A DNA stretch of 64,000 nucleotides from Iris pallida (taxonomy: Eukaryota > Streptophyta > Magnoliopsida > Asparagales > Iridaceae): positions 19,438,925 through 19,502,924 of the forward strand of contig JANAVB010003400.1 of assembly GCA_029216955.1 (NCBI GenBank). Reading direction: 5' to 3'. Within the stretch, counting starts at the first letter, position 1. The number at the start of each line of letters is the position of its first letter. The translations under genes and the position numbers were made by a program. Shown piece after piece: positions 21,182-32,713 of the stretch. Under the pieces are notes generated by a model, which saw nothing but the letters and a program-made list of their open reading frames with translations, did not search any database and was not told the origin of the DNA.

Positions 21182-22002
21182 TAGGGATCGGCATTGGACC
21201 GGGCCGGGCCGTCCAAGCCCATAAAGTACGGGTTCGGTTTTTTTTGCCCGAAAGAAATTTCGGGCCGGGCTTAATTATTGTTTATGAAGCTCAAGCCTGC
21301 TCACGAGAGTCGGGCTTTTAGGGCCAAGTCAGATCGGGCCGGACTAGCTCTATAAAAATTGCTAATTTGCATGTTTTACTCATTCAAAGTATAAAAAAAA
21401 AAATTCTTCTGACAGAGAAGCAATTGACTCATGCACCGTAACAGAAAAAATATATTAAGAAAACATTCTTTGCGTTAAGACTGATTCATAGAGAGATTGT
21501 GACCGAGCATACAGAGTTGGGGGTATTCATTTAAGAGTGATACACATGCTAACATGTGGTTGATCAAGTTAAGTGTGTGCGTTTTCCCCCTTTTTCTTGA
21601 GAACATCTAGTAGTTCCTAACTCAGGAACACCTGTATCAGTGCCAAACAAAAACTTCACTAATAACAACTATATCATGCCCAATCTTTAAAGAGATGACT
21701 CACATTTGCACAAAAAAAATAGCATTAGTCTTCTGATTAAGAAAAAATCTATTACTTTTTTCTTCCCAGATAGGGGTCATCATTTGGCCTTGGACTGAAC
21801 TCGGGCGGACGCATAGTCCAAGCTTGTATCGGACGGGCCTGGGGCCGGGCTCGGGCAGACGAATGCATAGCCCTAGCCCGGCCCTATACTAATATGGATC
21901 GGGTCGGACTACCCTAATGACCAGGCTTTATCGAGCTTTGGCCCATCGGACCGGATGAATTTTTCGGGCGCCCATGAATTTCGAGCCAAATGATGATCTA
22001 CA
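21182..22002. mobile_element. GGGCCGGGC-rich non-autonomous DNA element(s), hAT-like termini
   Basis: The left edge TAGGGATCGGCATTGGACC followed by GGGCCGGGCC is typical of plant non-autonomous hAT-like repeats. A second such edge, TAGGGGTCATCATTTGGC (21771), is inverted at 21985-21996 (GCCAAATGATGA), so a ~230-bp element may end at about 22002. The middle is A+T-rich and non-coding. No clear 8-bp duplication was found for either candidate, so boundaries are tentative. Confidence 0.4.
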
Positions 22003-22361
22003 AACTAACATATGACTAATCAGTGAGATGAGCAATTCACCAATGGTAACAATTCTTTTGAATAGTTTCAAGATAATGTTAAACCTTGTAGAGTTGGAAT
22101 TAACGACTCTAAAACTACATATTGTGATACTTACCTTCCACATCCACAAGTTGTCTAAAACCCTATACCATATCACAGTTCTAGCCAAATAAATACACTC
22201 ATTGTACTGTTATGGTTGGGAGCATTATTTCCCCTTCATCTTGTATTATTGATGATGCTTAAATAATGATAATCGCCTACATTGAAAGCATAGGTCTTCC
22301 TTTCAAAATTAAAGAAACTATGAAACCTATATTAATTTGTATAGTGTGTCATAGATGATGC
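22003..22361. other. Pre-insertion flank, nothing recognised
   Basis: A+T-rich, non-coding. Ends with GATGC, the left copy of the proposed target duplication of the 20-kb Copia-type element. Confidence 0.5.
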
Positions 22362-22941
22362 TGTTAGAAATATTGCTTCTATCCATTAGAAAACCGGTAA
22401 ACAAAACAAACCAAATTAAAGTTACCGGCCTCCAGGGAAGTCGCGCACGAAGCACTGTCCTAAGAGTTGATTCGGGTCTATGTGCAGATTTGTTCTGAAT
22501 GCTCCTAGTGGTAAAACCTCCGCTCTACCGGTATCTCATCGTCGCACACAACTCAGGGAGATTGACCCTGACTTAGCTCTTTCCCAAAGCAGGAGAGATT
22601 GGAATGGAAAGGAAAGAAGGAATACATGTTTGTGAAGGAGGAGAAGGAGAAATCACATGGTTACCCTTTTTTCTTCTCAAGTATATTCTCAATACTAACA
22701 ATATGGATACATATATAAGCAACCCCTCTTCCTACAAATTCAGTAGATTTTAATAGGATTTTATGGCTAGTTATGTAGTCATTTGATCATTAAGCCCATA
22801 AAATACCAATGAATATAAAATAAATATTGAAACGGTCAAAATTTAAACAACACAAAAAAACGGTTGAAAGTATTGAATAGAAAATTGAATGACATTGAAG
22901 TGAGAAAGAAGGAAGTTGGTTTTTTCTCAAATGATACAACA
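22362..22941 (-). repeat. 3' LTR of the non-coding Copia-type element
   Basis: 580 bp. On - a TATA-like TTATATATG lies near 22710-22722. Contains the segment AAGTCGCGCACGAAGCACTG shared with the related LTRs at 41.9 and 58.7 kb. Confidence 0.9.
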
Positions 22942-23944
22942 ATCCCCCAAAAAACCAAGTTCCGAATAGCAGAAAGAAGGAGGAAAAAAATTAAGAATTT
23001 TGGACAATTATATACTATGCGTAGATGAGATGGACTACAGCCTTGAATCTCACTTAGTGACTATTGTCTTTATCTGAAGAAGTGCTTGATGGACTACGTC
23101 TTGAATCAGACTTCTTGAACCAGATTTAGAAAATAGCACACATAGTACGCTAGAGATACTTGGGTCTATCGGGTGGCACTTTAGATTGGCCATGCGTACT
23201 TTTTCCATATTCATGAGAGTTGTCTGGGATCGCCCTGTCCTATAGTCGCGGCCTTCATGACCTCTCACATAGGTAAGTCTTCAAAGGGTTGGTGATTGGA
23301 GTCAACCCTGCATAATCATGCTTGGACCTATTAAGAGTTTAAAACTCATCTTAACCAAATTACATCGGAACACTGTCACCATAGGGATGGAAAATCATTG
23401 TATACATGTACAACCACTTGGGCATTATTTTAATAAAATTTTAATCTCGGGTCAGTATTCCATAAAGTCACCTAAGTCCAGCTTATTTCTACCCATTGAA
23501 CCGGCTTCTTGGGATCTCCAGTCAGACTCGGTTGGGTTGCCACTGCTGGTGACTTACTTTTGGGCTTAACCCCATCCCCTTGATGATTCTAGGATTAATT
23601 TCCTAGACAAGTCTTCGTCAAGAGTAAACAGACTCTTCGTCAAGAGATCCGTAAAGTTCTTTATGACTTTATAGTCAAGAACTACATTTTTTGCTTTTTA
23701 AGCTCTTTTAATATCGTGAAATGCAGCTGCAGGTACCTATCCATCTTAGAATTCACAAGATCATACTTTTAGCATAATTTTAAAATAAATGACAGGTACA
23801 GAAATATGTTGATCATGTAAAGTATAAAATGTCTAAGCCATACATCTTCAGTACAAGATGTAACTGAAGATAACATTTCTGAGTATATAATACTCTTAGC
23901 TATGATTCTTACATAAACTCAAGAGATGACAACTCCTCATAGAG

Positions 23945-24002
<58 letters not shown>

Positions 24003-25510
24003 ATAAATGGATTAGATGTCATATGAGTCATTTATCCCGTTTGTATTAAAATGACTTTCTATGACATAAGAGTATCTAATATGATACAATTTTATAGTCT
24101 AGAATATCCTTAAAAATATATTCTAAAACTGGTTTGACTGATTTAGTTATTTTCTAAATCAAATTTGGTGACATCACAATTATTTAACAAGTATGTGATT
24201 TCACTAATTGCTGATATAAACATTAGGACATAAGCAAAAACTCATCTAATCTATCATCCCTTAAAAGTAAAATACAGTAACTTTCAGCCTTGGCTCTAAA
24301 GATTTATCTTTACAAGGCATTTTTACAAAAATAATTGTCTAAAGTATTAGAATAATAGTTTAAGTGAATTTTGCTAATTGACCTTATCAAATCTTTAGTT
24401 TATCAAGTTTTGATCAAATTGGGTTAGCTGTAGGGGCCAGTTCCCAGCTAACGGAGGTCCACATGGGGACGATTAAATACCGTGTCGCTTAGAGCTATTT
24501 ACGTCCGGTTGACAGAAGGACCCTTTCGGCTTGTACCCAAACTGATCTTAACTTTTAAAACTTTAGATTTAAAGGAATTTACAATTTCACTAACTATTTT
24601 CTTGTGACAAAATTGTTTGAATGAATCAAAGAATTATAGCGTCACGAAATATAAGCAAATAACAAAGTTTGTCTCAGTATTTTGATAGAACAATATTGTC
24701 ATTTCTTTCTAATTGAGAAATTCTAATATTGTGATAATATATTCATTTAAGGTTCAAACATATAAAACTAACATGCGAAGAATATCGCTTTTATATAACA
24801 ATAACTTAACAACATAACCCTTGGTGGATATTTGGTTGGACTTTTTTTGTTAGGTAGAACACTTTATACAAATAGAAAAATTCTTCTTTTCTTAGTCCAC
24901 TAGTTTAACACAATACATCATTGACATTTTGTCAAATATAATTTTTTTATATTTGTCAAATATAAAAATATATGTTATTTTTCAAATCTTGTATATTAAA
25001 ACTTTGTAAAATCATTGTTGAAAAAGTTTGTGCATAGTTTCAGGTATATATTTCTTATTAATATGCAAACTAATCTCTATTCTCTTGAAGGTAGAATCCT
25101 TAGAGATATTTTAATTTTGGAAAAGAGCAACATATTATCGGTGACGGTAATAAAAGTTTATTTGTACCCACTCATTCTTAACATGATCTTTGTAAAGTTA
25201 TCTTTCCAAATCAGAAGCATTAGAGATAGTGACTTGTTAGTCCATCTCTAACATGTCAAGGGTGAAGTGATAATAATAGAAATATCTAAAATGATGAAGA
25301 AAAAAATGATTTGTATTCTAGCCAATGACAGTCACAAGGTATAACCAGGAAAAGAAGAATATGTTTATTGTTGCTAATATTAACTATAACAATGTCAAGA
25401 CAATAGTATAAAAATAATATTTCTTGTTAGAAAAGAAATAATAAATAAAACTAATAGATATAGAAATAAAATTTGAACTATTACTCCACAAATTCTATAA
25501 GGGAACAGAT
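22942..25510 (-). other. Internal region of the non-coding Copia-type element (3' half)
   Basis: Begins with the polypurine tract (TTGGGGGAT on -). No polyprotein motif in any frame; only short unrelated frames. A (TA)n microsatellite lies at 23946-24000. At 24418-24548 a conserved block contains, on -, AAGCCGAAAGGGTCCTTCTG and CAGCTAACCCAA, matching 59463-59596 of the 58-63.7 kb Copia. The block sits just upstream of gag in that element. Here the following sequence stays alignable for a short distance and then lacks gag. Confidence 0.7.
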
Positions 25511-26200
25511 CACTACTAAAATACAGTGAATTAGCGACGGCCATATCCGTCACTACTTCGTCGGCAAATCGACTTAGCGACGGCTTGTCGACGAAATTTG
25601 ACTGGAAAAATCCGTCGGGAAATCGCCTGTCGCTAAAAAAATTCCGTCACTAAGCTGTCGCCATTCGACAGCTAGCGACGAATTTTCATCATCAAGAATC
25701 ATACATTTAGCAACGGCTAGCCGACAAACTTTTGTCAAATCAAGTATCATAAAGTTTCTGATACTACTTTTTAGCGATGACAAGTTCGTCGGTAATACGT
25801 CAGTAACCACGTATCAGAGAGTTTCTGATACACAAAATCCTTTGCCAATTCGTCGCTAATAGTCGCTAATACTCGACGGCAGAGCAACGGATTAGCGACG
25901 GGATATCCTTCGCTTAGGCTCTGGAAATCTTCATGTTTCCAGAACCTTGGCGACGGTTAATCCGTCGCTAGGTTGTCACAAATTGTTCGCTAATGCGACG
26001 ACGTAGCGACGGCTTAGCGATGGAATATCCGTCACTTAGGTTCTGGAAATCTTCATAGTTCCAGAACCTGGTCGACGGATATTCCGTCGCTAATCCGTCG
26101 ACATCCGTCGCTAACTGGAAATTCTCCAGTTAGCGACGGATATTCTGTCGCTCAGCCGTCGCCTTCCATCGCTTGGTAGACGCAAGTCCGTCCCTAACAG
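25511..26200. repeat. CACTA left subterminal repeat region
   Basis: More than twenty GCGACGG/CCGTCGC words in both orientations, partly as longer palindromes. One at 26105-26139 has 15-bp perfect arms (CCGTCGCTAACTGGA) around a 5-nt loop. Paired TTCTGGAAATCTTCATxxTT-type hairpins occur at about 25918-25946 and 26040-26068. Confidence 0.9.
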
Positions 26201-26496
26201 GAAAATTTTTGAAAAAAATTGCATAAAACAGAGCATTCTCTGTTCGTACAACATCCGAAACATCGAAACATCACAATATGCATCACACCTCACACAAACC
26301 AACAAACCAATATACATTACACACCAATATACAAATATCTATCACAAATACATCACACAAACCAACATACATCACACACTATCCAAATATTAACCATTAT
26401 CCTAAACATTCACCAATATCCATGTGACAATACCCAAAATTCACAAATATTCAACATTTAAAAAATATTTCCAAACATTCAAATACAATAACATCA
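26201..26496. other. CACTA 3' non-coding segment
   Basis: A+C-rich, low-complexity sequence (ACACAAACCAACA-type words) downstream of the Transposase_24-like gene on -. Probably its 3' UTR; no further feature seen. Confidence 0.5.
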
Positions 26497-28453
26497 CTAA
26501 GAAGAAGGAGGTGGATAGTCCGCTGATGGTAATCTCTGTTGCGCCCGACGAAGATACTCCTCTACCATGTGTGCCGGCAAGGTACCAAAGACATGGCCTG
26601 GAAGTTGGCATAGCTGCTCTGGCGACATCATGTCAAGGAGTATCGTCACAGTAGGAGACGGTACCAGAGAGGCAGCAGGATCAAAAGAAAGACCTCCGAC
26701 GAAAGAAGGATCAGGAATATCCGAAGCACGGAGAGCAGCAGTAGACGGGCCGGAAGTAGAAGAACCGGGAGCCGTAGAAGGATGTGAATAGTATGTGGTC
26801 GTATGCTCCCGCAAGTCCGACACCGCCTCGGTCAGAATCGTAAGTTGTATCCTCACATCATCGCCTGCCGGGGTCACAGAAGGGGGCAGTGGAAATCTCG
26901 GAATCGACGCCTACAACGACGCCAAAGAGCCGCATCCATAGAGGTGCCCTTTCCTAAAGTCGTCGACGGTATCTACGAACATGTCGTCGAAGCGAACGAC
27001 CATAGAAAAGGACGCCTGGACGGGCGTCGTTTCGTCGATATCCTTGGCAGCAGGGGCTGAACCCGTCTAAGGGTCTCACGATACGCAGCCTATCCAATGA
27101 ATGTGTTTATACTATAAGTTTTCCTAAGTTATAATCTAAATCCTATGTTTTCCTAAGTTATATTCTGAATCCTAAGTTTACCTAATTAAGTTAACAATAC
27201 TTATAATTCTAACATAAATCTCATAAACGTAAGTACTTACATCAGTCTCCTCGGCCCTCTCGTCGACGAAGCCTCCGTCCTTCTGCCTCTTGTGCATATA
27301 CTGGAATATATCATGCATGGTGACCGAGTCTGCCTCTTTTTCCTTCTTTACCGCCCGTTGGGCCTACGTACGAAATATTCATAGAATTTAATTAACATTG
27401 TATATTAATAGTACCAAATTAGATAGTGGAATGAATTTGCGGTATCTCACCAGATCTGCACGCGTCGCTACGTGGGGCCTTGATCCCCTTGTATGCAGAC
27501 CCGCGGCCCATCGATTCGCCTTCGTTTTCTCCAATTTTTGCTTGTACGCAGGAGTATCCATCTTCTCCAAGCTTTGATCATAATACTCCTGCCGGATCCA
27601 ATCCTTCTTCGAATATCCCGAGCGAAGGTCATACACTGTATCCCGTATCTTCTTCTCTACGACGCTTCTGTAGGTCCTGCGGATCGCCTCCTCGCGGTAG
27701 GGGGCCACCAGAATGTCCTCTGACATACAAATTCAATTATCACATAATTAAAAATGGTGGATTAATGAGTAATTAATAATTAACTACAATATATATATAT
27801 ATACCCTCATCTCGTCGAGCCAGACGTACTGCAAGTCCAGGGGCACCTCAAAAAAATTGAGGTAGGGGCCATGGTAGTTATCCCGGATAATATGTCCTAG
27901 AATCCTAGCAGCTTCCCATGGAAAAAACCTACAAAGAAGCAACGACTGGATTATTAACTTGAATAACTGAAATAAATTTAATAAATTAACTTATGATTCA
28001 CCTGCGGGCCATAGCTCTCGTCGGAACTTGCCCATCGGCCTCTCTGGGCGTCAGAGGATCCGCGACTCCGCGCATGTACTCACCAGTAACCGAATATAAC
28101 TGAGTCCGGGGGTACTTTGGGGCCTACCGTGCAGTAACTGGTGGAACCACTGGCGGAACGGATCTGTCAGTGGATGGAGTCGCAGGCCTCGACGAAGGTG
28201 ACGATAGCCCCGGGGTAGATCGATGACGGGATGATTCTGTGCCCGGGGTATTCTCTAGGTCGGGATCGCTAGATGGGGTCACATCCCGGGAATGCTGAAG
28301 GCGACCACGACCACTACCACCAGCACCACCACCACGACCACGCCTACGATCAGGACCACCAGCACCACCACTAGCACCATGACCAGCCCAACCACCATGA
28401 CGAGTGCTAGCCACCAATGATCTGTAAATAGAATACATAAACATAATTAACAA
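26497..28453 (-). pseudogene. Transposase_24-like (TNP1/TNPA-type) CACTA accessory gene, interrupted
   Basis: Exon-like blocks on -, in order. 28430-28005: Gly/Arg-rich RGRGGGAGGSGRGR and a Ser/Pro-rich part, a TAG at about 28124, then APKYPRTQLYSVTGEYMRG. About 27928-27805: FFPWEAARILGHIIRDNYHG and VPLDLQYVWLDEM. 27720-27445: EAIRRTYRSVVEKKIRDTVY and KMDTPAYKQKLEKTKANR. About 27363-27240: EADSVTMHDIFQYMHKR. 27060-26497: tail ending SADYPPPSS. The DNY-type and KxKAN-type blocks are typical of plant transposon Transposase_24 proteins. TNPA-type proteins bind the subterminal motifs and bring ends together. One visible stop; exon borders are inferred from the motif order. Confidence 0.7.
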
Positions 28454-28749
28454 TATGGAAGTATAAATGAATATAAAACTAAACTAAAATATATATACCA
28501 CCAGCAGGGCGACGAGTGTCGTCGCGACGAAAAGGACTAGGAGTGCCATCTACAAAAAGAAAATTATACAATAAGTAGATGATCGAACGACAAAAGCATG
28601 AACTGAAATAAGAATGCAGAAGTTTAAACTGAATTCACTAAGTTAGTTGTAAGTGCTTTTATGAGGTCAAACTAAATTCACTAAGTTAATTAGAAGGAAG
28701 TGTTTTATGAGGTAAAAGTAAATTTACTAAGTTAATTGGAAGTGTTTTT
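28454..28749. other. Spacer between the two CACTA genes
   Basis: A+T-rich, no coding evidence. It contains near-repeated TGAATTCACTAAGTTA and TAAATTTACTAAGTTA words (about 28630-28740). It holds the 3' end of the upstream gene and the 5' part of the downstream one. Confidence 0.4.
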
Positions 28750-31700
28750 AATATATATCGATATTTAATCTAATCATCGTCATCGTCATCGTCCTCGTCC
28801 TCGGCCTCGTCTTCATCCTCATCCTCATCCTCATCGTCGACTTCATCTATATCCTCATCCTCATCAAGTTCTTCTTCTTCTTCTTCTTCTTCTTCTTCTT
28901 CTTCTTCTTCTTCAGCCTCAATACTTGGGACAAGACGCCTCTTTCTCCCCTGGTTGGCAGCTAAGTCTTGTGTATCAACCTCTTCCTACCCTCTATTTTT
29001 CTCAACAATATCTTCAACATCCATAGTATCTGACTGTTGTCCCAAGTATTGGAGCTTTTCGATCTGGTCCTTTTGGTATGCTGGGTCTCCAACGTTGAAT
29101 GTATTTCTAGATTTAATCTTCCAAACTGTCCACCAGTTAAATCGATCTCTACGACATCTTGGGTAGCTTCTATAGTAGACTTGAACAGCCTGACTTTCTA
29201 TCACAAATGTGTCGGACCCTCTATACCTCCTACGATGATGTACATCGACAAATTCAAATTGTTTATCGATTCTCCAACCGATATTTGGTGTCGTATCGAA
29301 CCACTCACATTTGAACATCACAATATGCATATCGTATAGGGCAGTATATTATAAATCTACAATATCCCGGAGCACTCCATAATAGTCAAAGTCTAGCTCG
29401 TCGTCATAGATGGTGCCTCTTATGCAAACACCAGAATCCTTGGTACTGAAGCCGTCATTGAGAAATTCGGCATTTATAGCATTCTGAGTTGCCTTAAACT
29501 TGAAGCCATTAACGACATAGCCTGACCAAGTCTTTGTATACTTCTTCGGTCCCAATGCCAAATAACGAATGCTCTCATTTGTGAGTGTTGTTTCAGGCCA
29601 TAAAACCTGTAAACAAATATTGATAATTTAAATGTTTTAGCTGCATATATTTTAATGATAGCCGCATAACATATTATCTCAGTTACTTACGTATTTGCGA
29701 AACCAGGACGGAAAGGTACAATCAACCTCTCTTTGAAGTCCCTCATCGGTAATATCGAGTGTCCTCATTTTGACTTTATCTCTAAATATACTGTTAGAGA
29801 GAATAAAAATAAGTGTAGTCACTTACTTCACCAAATTAGAGATTATAACGAGTGTAAGTATAGTCACTTACTTCTCCAAATCTCTCACTTCTTGTTTGTC
29901 ACGATTTAATAAGACATATCGGTTAGCGGCATCATACTCATCGTCAGTCAACCACCGTTTCTTACTAGCCCCAATAGGCTTGCCCCTTACATTGAATATA
30001 CCTCCATCCTCAACGTCTTCGTCATTCCTTTGAGGTCTATTTCGATTTGTCTGGACATGAGTATCGAAATAAATGGAGCAGAAGTTTGATACCTATTCGA
30101 TAAGATATGCTTCGCATATCGAAGCCTCTATATGAGTCTTGTTGCCAACTTTCTTCTTTAGATGGTGTAGGTACATAGAGAGACAAATTATCTTGAGAAT
30201 TAATAATGAATTATAAAATCCACTTAAATTTCACTTAAATTATATCGATTTTTATTTTTCTTTCAAATGGGTACATCTATCGATAATGAACATATGCACC
30301 GACACTTGCTTCGTATGCTAGATGAATCGGTAGATGCTCCATACTTTCGAATAAGCCATGTGAAAATATTTTCTTTAACTTACAAATTGTTAAGACAATC
30401 TTCTTCTCAAGTTCAAGCATATGTTGCACCGTCAACTTAGTTGAACAAATACCCCTGAAGAATGTAGATATCTTGGCCAACGGAACCCATATAGCTGAAG
30501 GCAACAACTCTCTCAAAGTAATGGACAGTAATCTTTCCATAAATACGTGGCAGTCATGACTCTTCATTCCCGTTAGCTTGCGTTCATTGAGATCAACGCA
30601 TCTAGACAAATTTGACACATAGCCGTCGGAAAATCTTAAAGTAGATATCCACTTGCAGATTATTAATCTATCTTCCTTGCTCAATGTGTATTGCGCTGTC
30701 GGCTTAGTTAATTATCCACCAGCTCCCTTTTGTATCAAGTTTAGATAAGGATGCTTGCATATGTCGTCTGTCTTGTATTGCTTTTGAATTGTCCGTCGTC
30801 TTTCCTTTAATATCTATGACGGTATTGAAGACATTATCGAACACATTTTTTTCGATATGCATGACATCAAGATTATGCCTTATAAGATTATCTTTCCAAT
30901 AAGGCAAGTCCCAGAAGATACTCCATTTGGTTCAGTTATGGCTTTGTCCGAACCCCTCGACACGATTGTTCGATGGATCTTCCATTATGGTGCGCAAATC
31001 TTTTACAACTTCCCAAATATTGTATCCCGACAATCGAGCAGGCGAATGAGAAAATTTTTATTTTCTAGCTCTGAACACGTCCTTGTTCTTTCTCCAAGGA
31101 TGACTCGCGGGCAGAAATTGACGGTGACAGTCAAAGAAAGAAGTTTTTCCTCCATGCTTAAGGCGAAACGCCTTACTATTTTCTATGCATATCGGACAAG
31201 ACATGGTACTGTGAGTACTCCATCCCGACAGCATACCGTATGCTAGAAAATCATTGATTGTCCATATCAGTGAAGCTCTCATCTGAAAGTTTTGTTTCCT
31301 GAAAATATCATAGGTCACGACGCTGATCTCCCACAGCTGTTTTCGCTCATCCACCAGCGGCTGTAAATATATATCGATGTTCTTCATCGAATTTTTGGGA
31401 CCGGGTATGATAGCTGTCAAGAACATATAAGGAGTCTTCATACACATCTATGGTGGCAGATTGTAAGGGGTAAGAATGACCGGCCAGCAGGAGTATTAAG
31501 ATCCCGACTGCCCGAAAGGAGCAAAGCCATCAGAACATAGCCAGGCGTACATTTCTAGGCTCTGCAGCAAAATTTGGATGACACAAATCAAAATGTTTCC
31601 ACGCCTCTTCATCCGAAGGATGTGACAATTCTCCATCGTCCTTTGTGCGTTCTTTGTTGTGCCGCGTCATGTGTTCTGCTCTATTCAGAGACATATATAT

Positions 31701-32575
31701 ATCCTCTGCAACCGCTTCGTGATCGACAAGTAATGTATATACTTGTAAGGACGTCGTTTTCTAGTTGGCTTTCCTTTTTCCTGCACTGGCTTGTAAAGAT
31801 CCGTATTACAGAAGCTGCAACTTTCTATGTCCTCGTTCTCCTTATAGTACAACATGCATTCGTTGTGACAACAATCTATCTTCTCGTACCCCAGTTCCAG
31901 TTGTCGGACCATCATCTTTGACTTGTAGAAGTTTTTTAGGAGCTCTTTAGATTCCTTCGGTAACACCTCCTTGATTAGTTGTGTGATCTGTTCATAGCAA
32001 GCTTGTGGCAAGTTAAAATCAGACTTTATGTTCAACAACCGCATCATCTTTGACAGTACGGAATGAGTCTCACAACCAGGATATAGAGGAGTATCTGCAT
32101 CCAGAAACATATCATAGAACTCCTTCACCTCGGGATTAGGATCCTCTGAATCAAAATTAGGCCCTGCCGCATCGTACACCATATCTCGTGCAAGGTTCTG
32201 CAGGTCTCCAAAATCAACAGAGCATATGTCGTCTTCGATGACAAAATTCGTTGCAGTAATATCATCAAAAGCATAAGTAGCAGCTTTCGCAGCCTGTCTT
32301 CCGCATATAGTTCACCTTGCGATGACCACAGGCCGTAATCACGTACGAAACCCTTACGGGTCAAATGATCTTTCACAGTCATCACTTCTTCGTAACGTCT
32401 ATTGCGACAATTACCACATGGACACTTGATTTTGTTACCATCCATGTACTGAGCTTTGCTCAAGGTATACTTAAAGAAACACTTCCATGCCTGCCTAAAA
32501 ATCGTCACTCACACATATTTTGCTGTCGTGTTGTCGTTTGTACATCCATGTACGATCAACGAAGTAACGATCCAT
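28750..32575 (-). pseudogene. TNP2-like CACTA transposase (Transposase_21), frameshifted
   Basis: Starts MDRYFVDRTWMYKRQ at 32575, the Transposase-associated domain, with a frameshift near 32510 and then the zinc-like IKCPCGNCRNRRYEEV. Further on: LLNIKSDFNLPQACYEQI and CHNECMLYY with SCSFCNTDLY (32182-31685), then the core of Transposase_21: YMFLTAIIPGPKN, YLQPLVDE, AYGMLSGWSTH, CPIC (31447-31058). NLDVMHIEKNVFDNV (30907-30704) precedes the DUF4218 block (30684-30277) and EASICEAYLIEQVSNFCS (about 30140-30100). The DUF4216 part (about 29760-28986) has SGYVVNGFKF and FDTTPNIGWRID. The C-terminus is an Asp/Glu-rich tract from (TTC)n and (TCC/TCA)n repeats, reached through a TAG at about 28987. 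Several shifts and stops. Function: cutting and joining at the CACTA ends. Confidence 0.88.
28775..28917. repeat. Trinucleotide microsatellite encoding an acidic tail
   Basis: TCGTCC/TCATCC repeats (about 28775-28870) and (TTC)n (28871-28913). On - they translate to Asp and Glu runs at the transposase C-terminus, in frame after an upstream stop. Confidence 0.85.
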
Positions 32576-32713
32576 CGTAAATTGGATGTGAAAATCTGCA
32601 TCGTAAGAAAAAGTAAACAGAATTACAATTAAAAATATATAGTCCGATACCGACCCCCCTCTACTTTGTCCCTCTACTTCCCCTGCTTCTCTGACCGATA
32701 CTCATAGAAATAG
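32576..32713. other. CACTA upstream segment with CCGATACCGA repeats
   Basis: Left part of a minisatellite (unit like ATAGTCCGATACCGATACTC) that continues at 36062 after the solo LTR. Just upstream of the transposase start on -. Confidence 0.6.
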
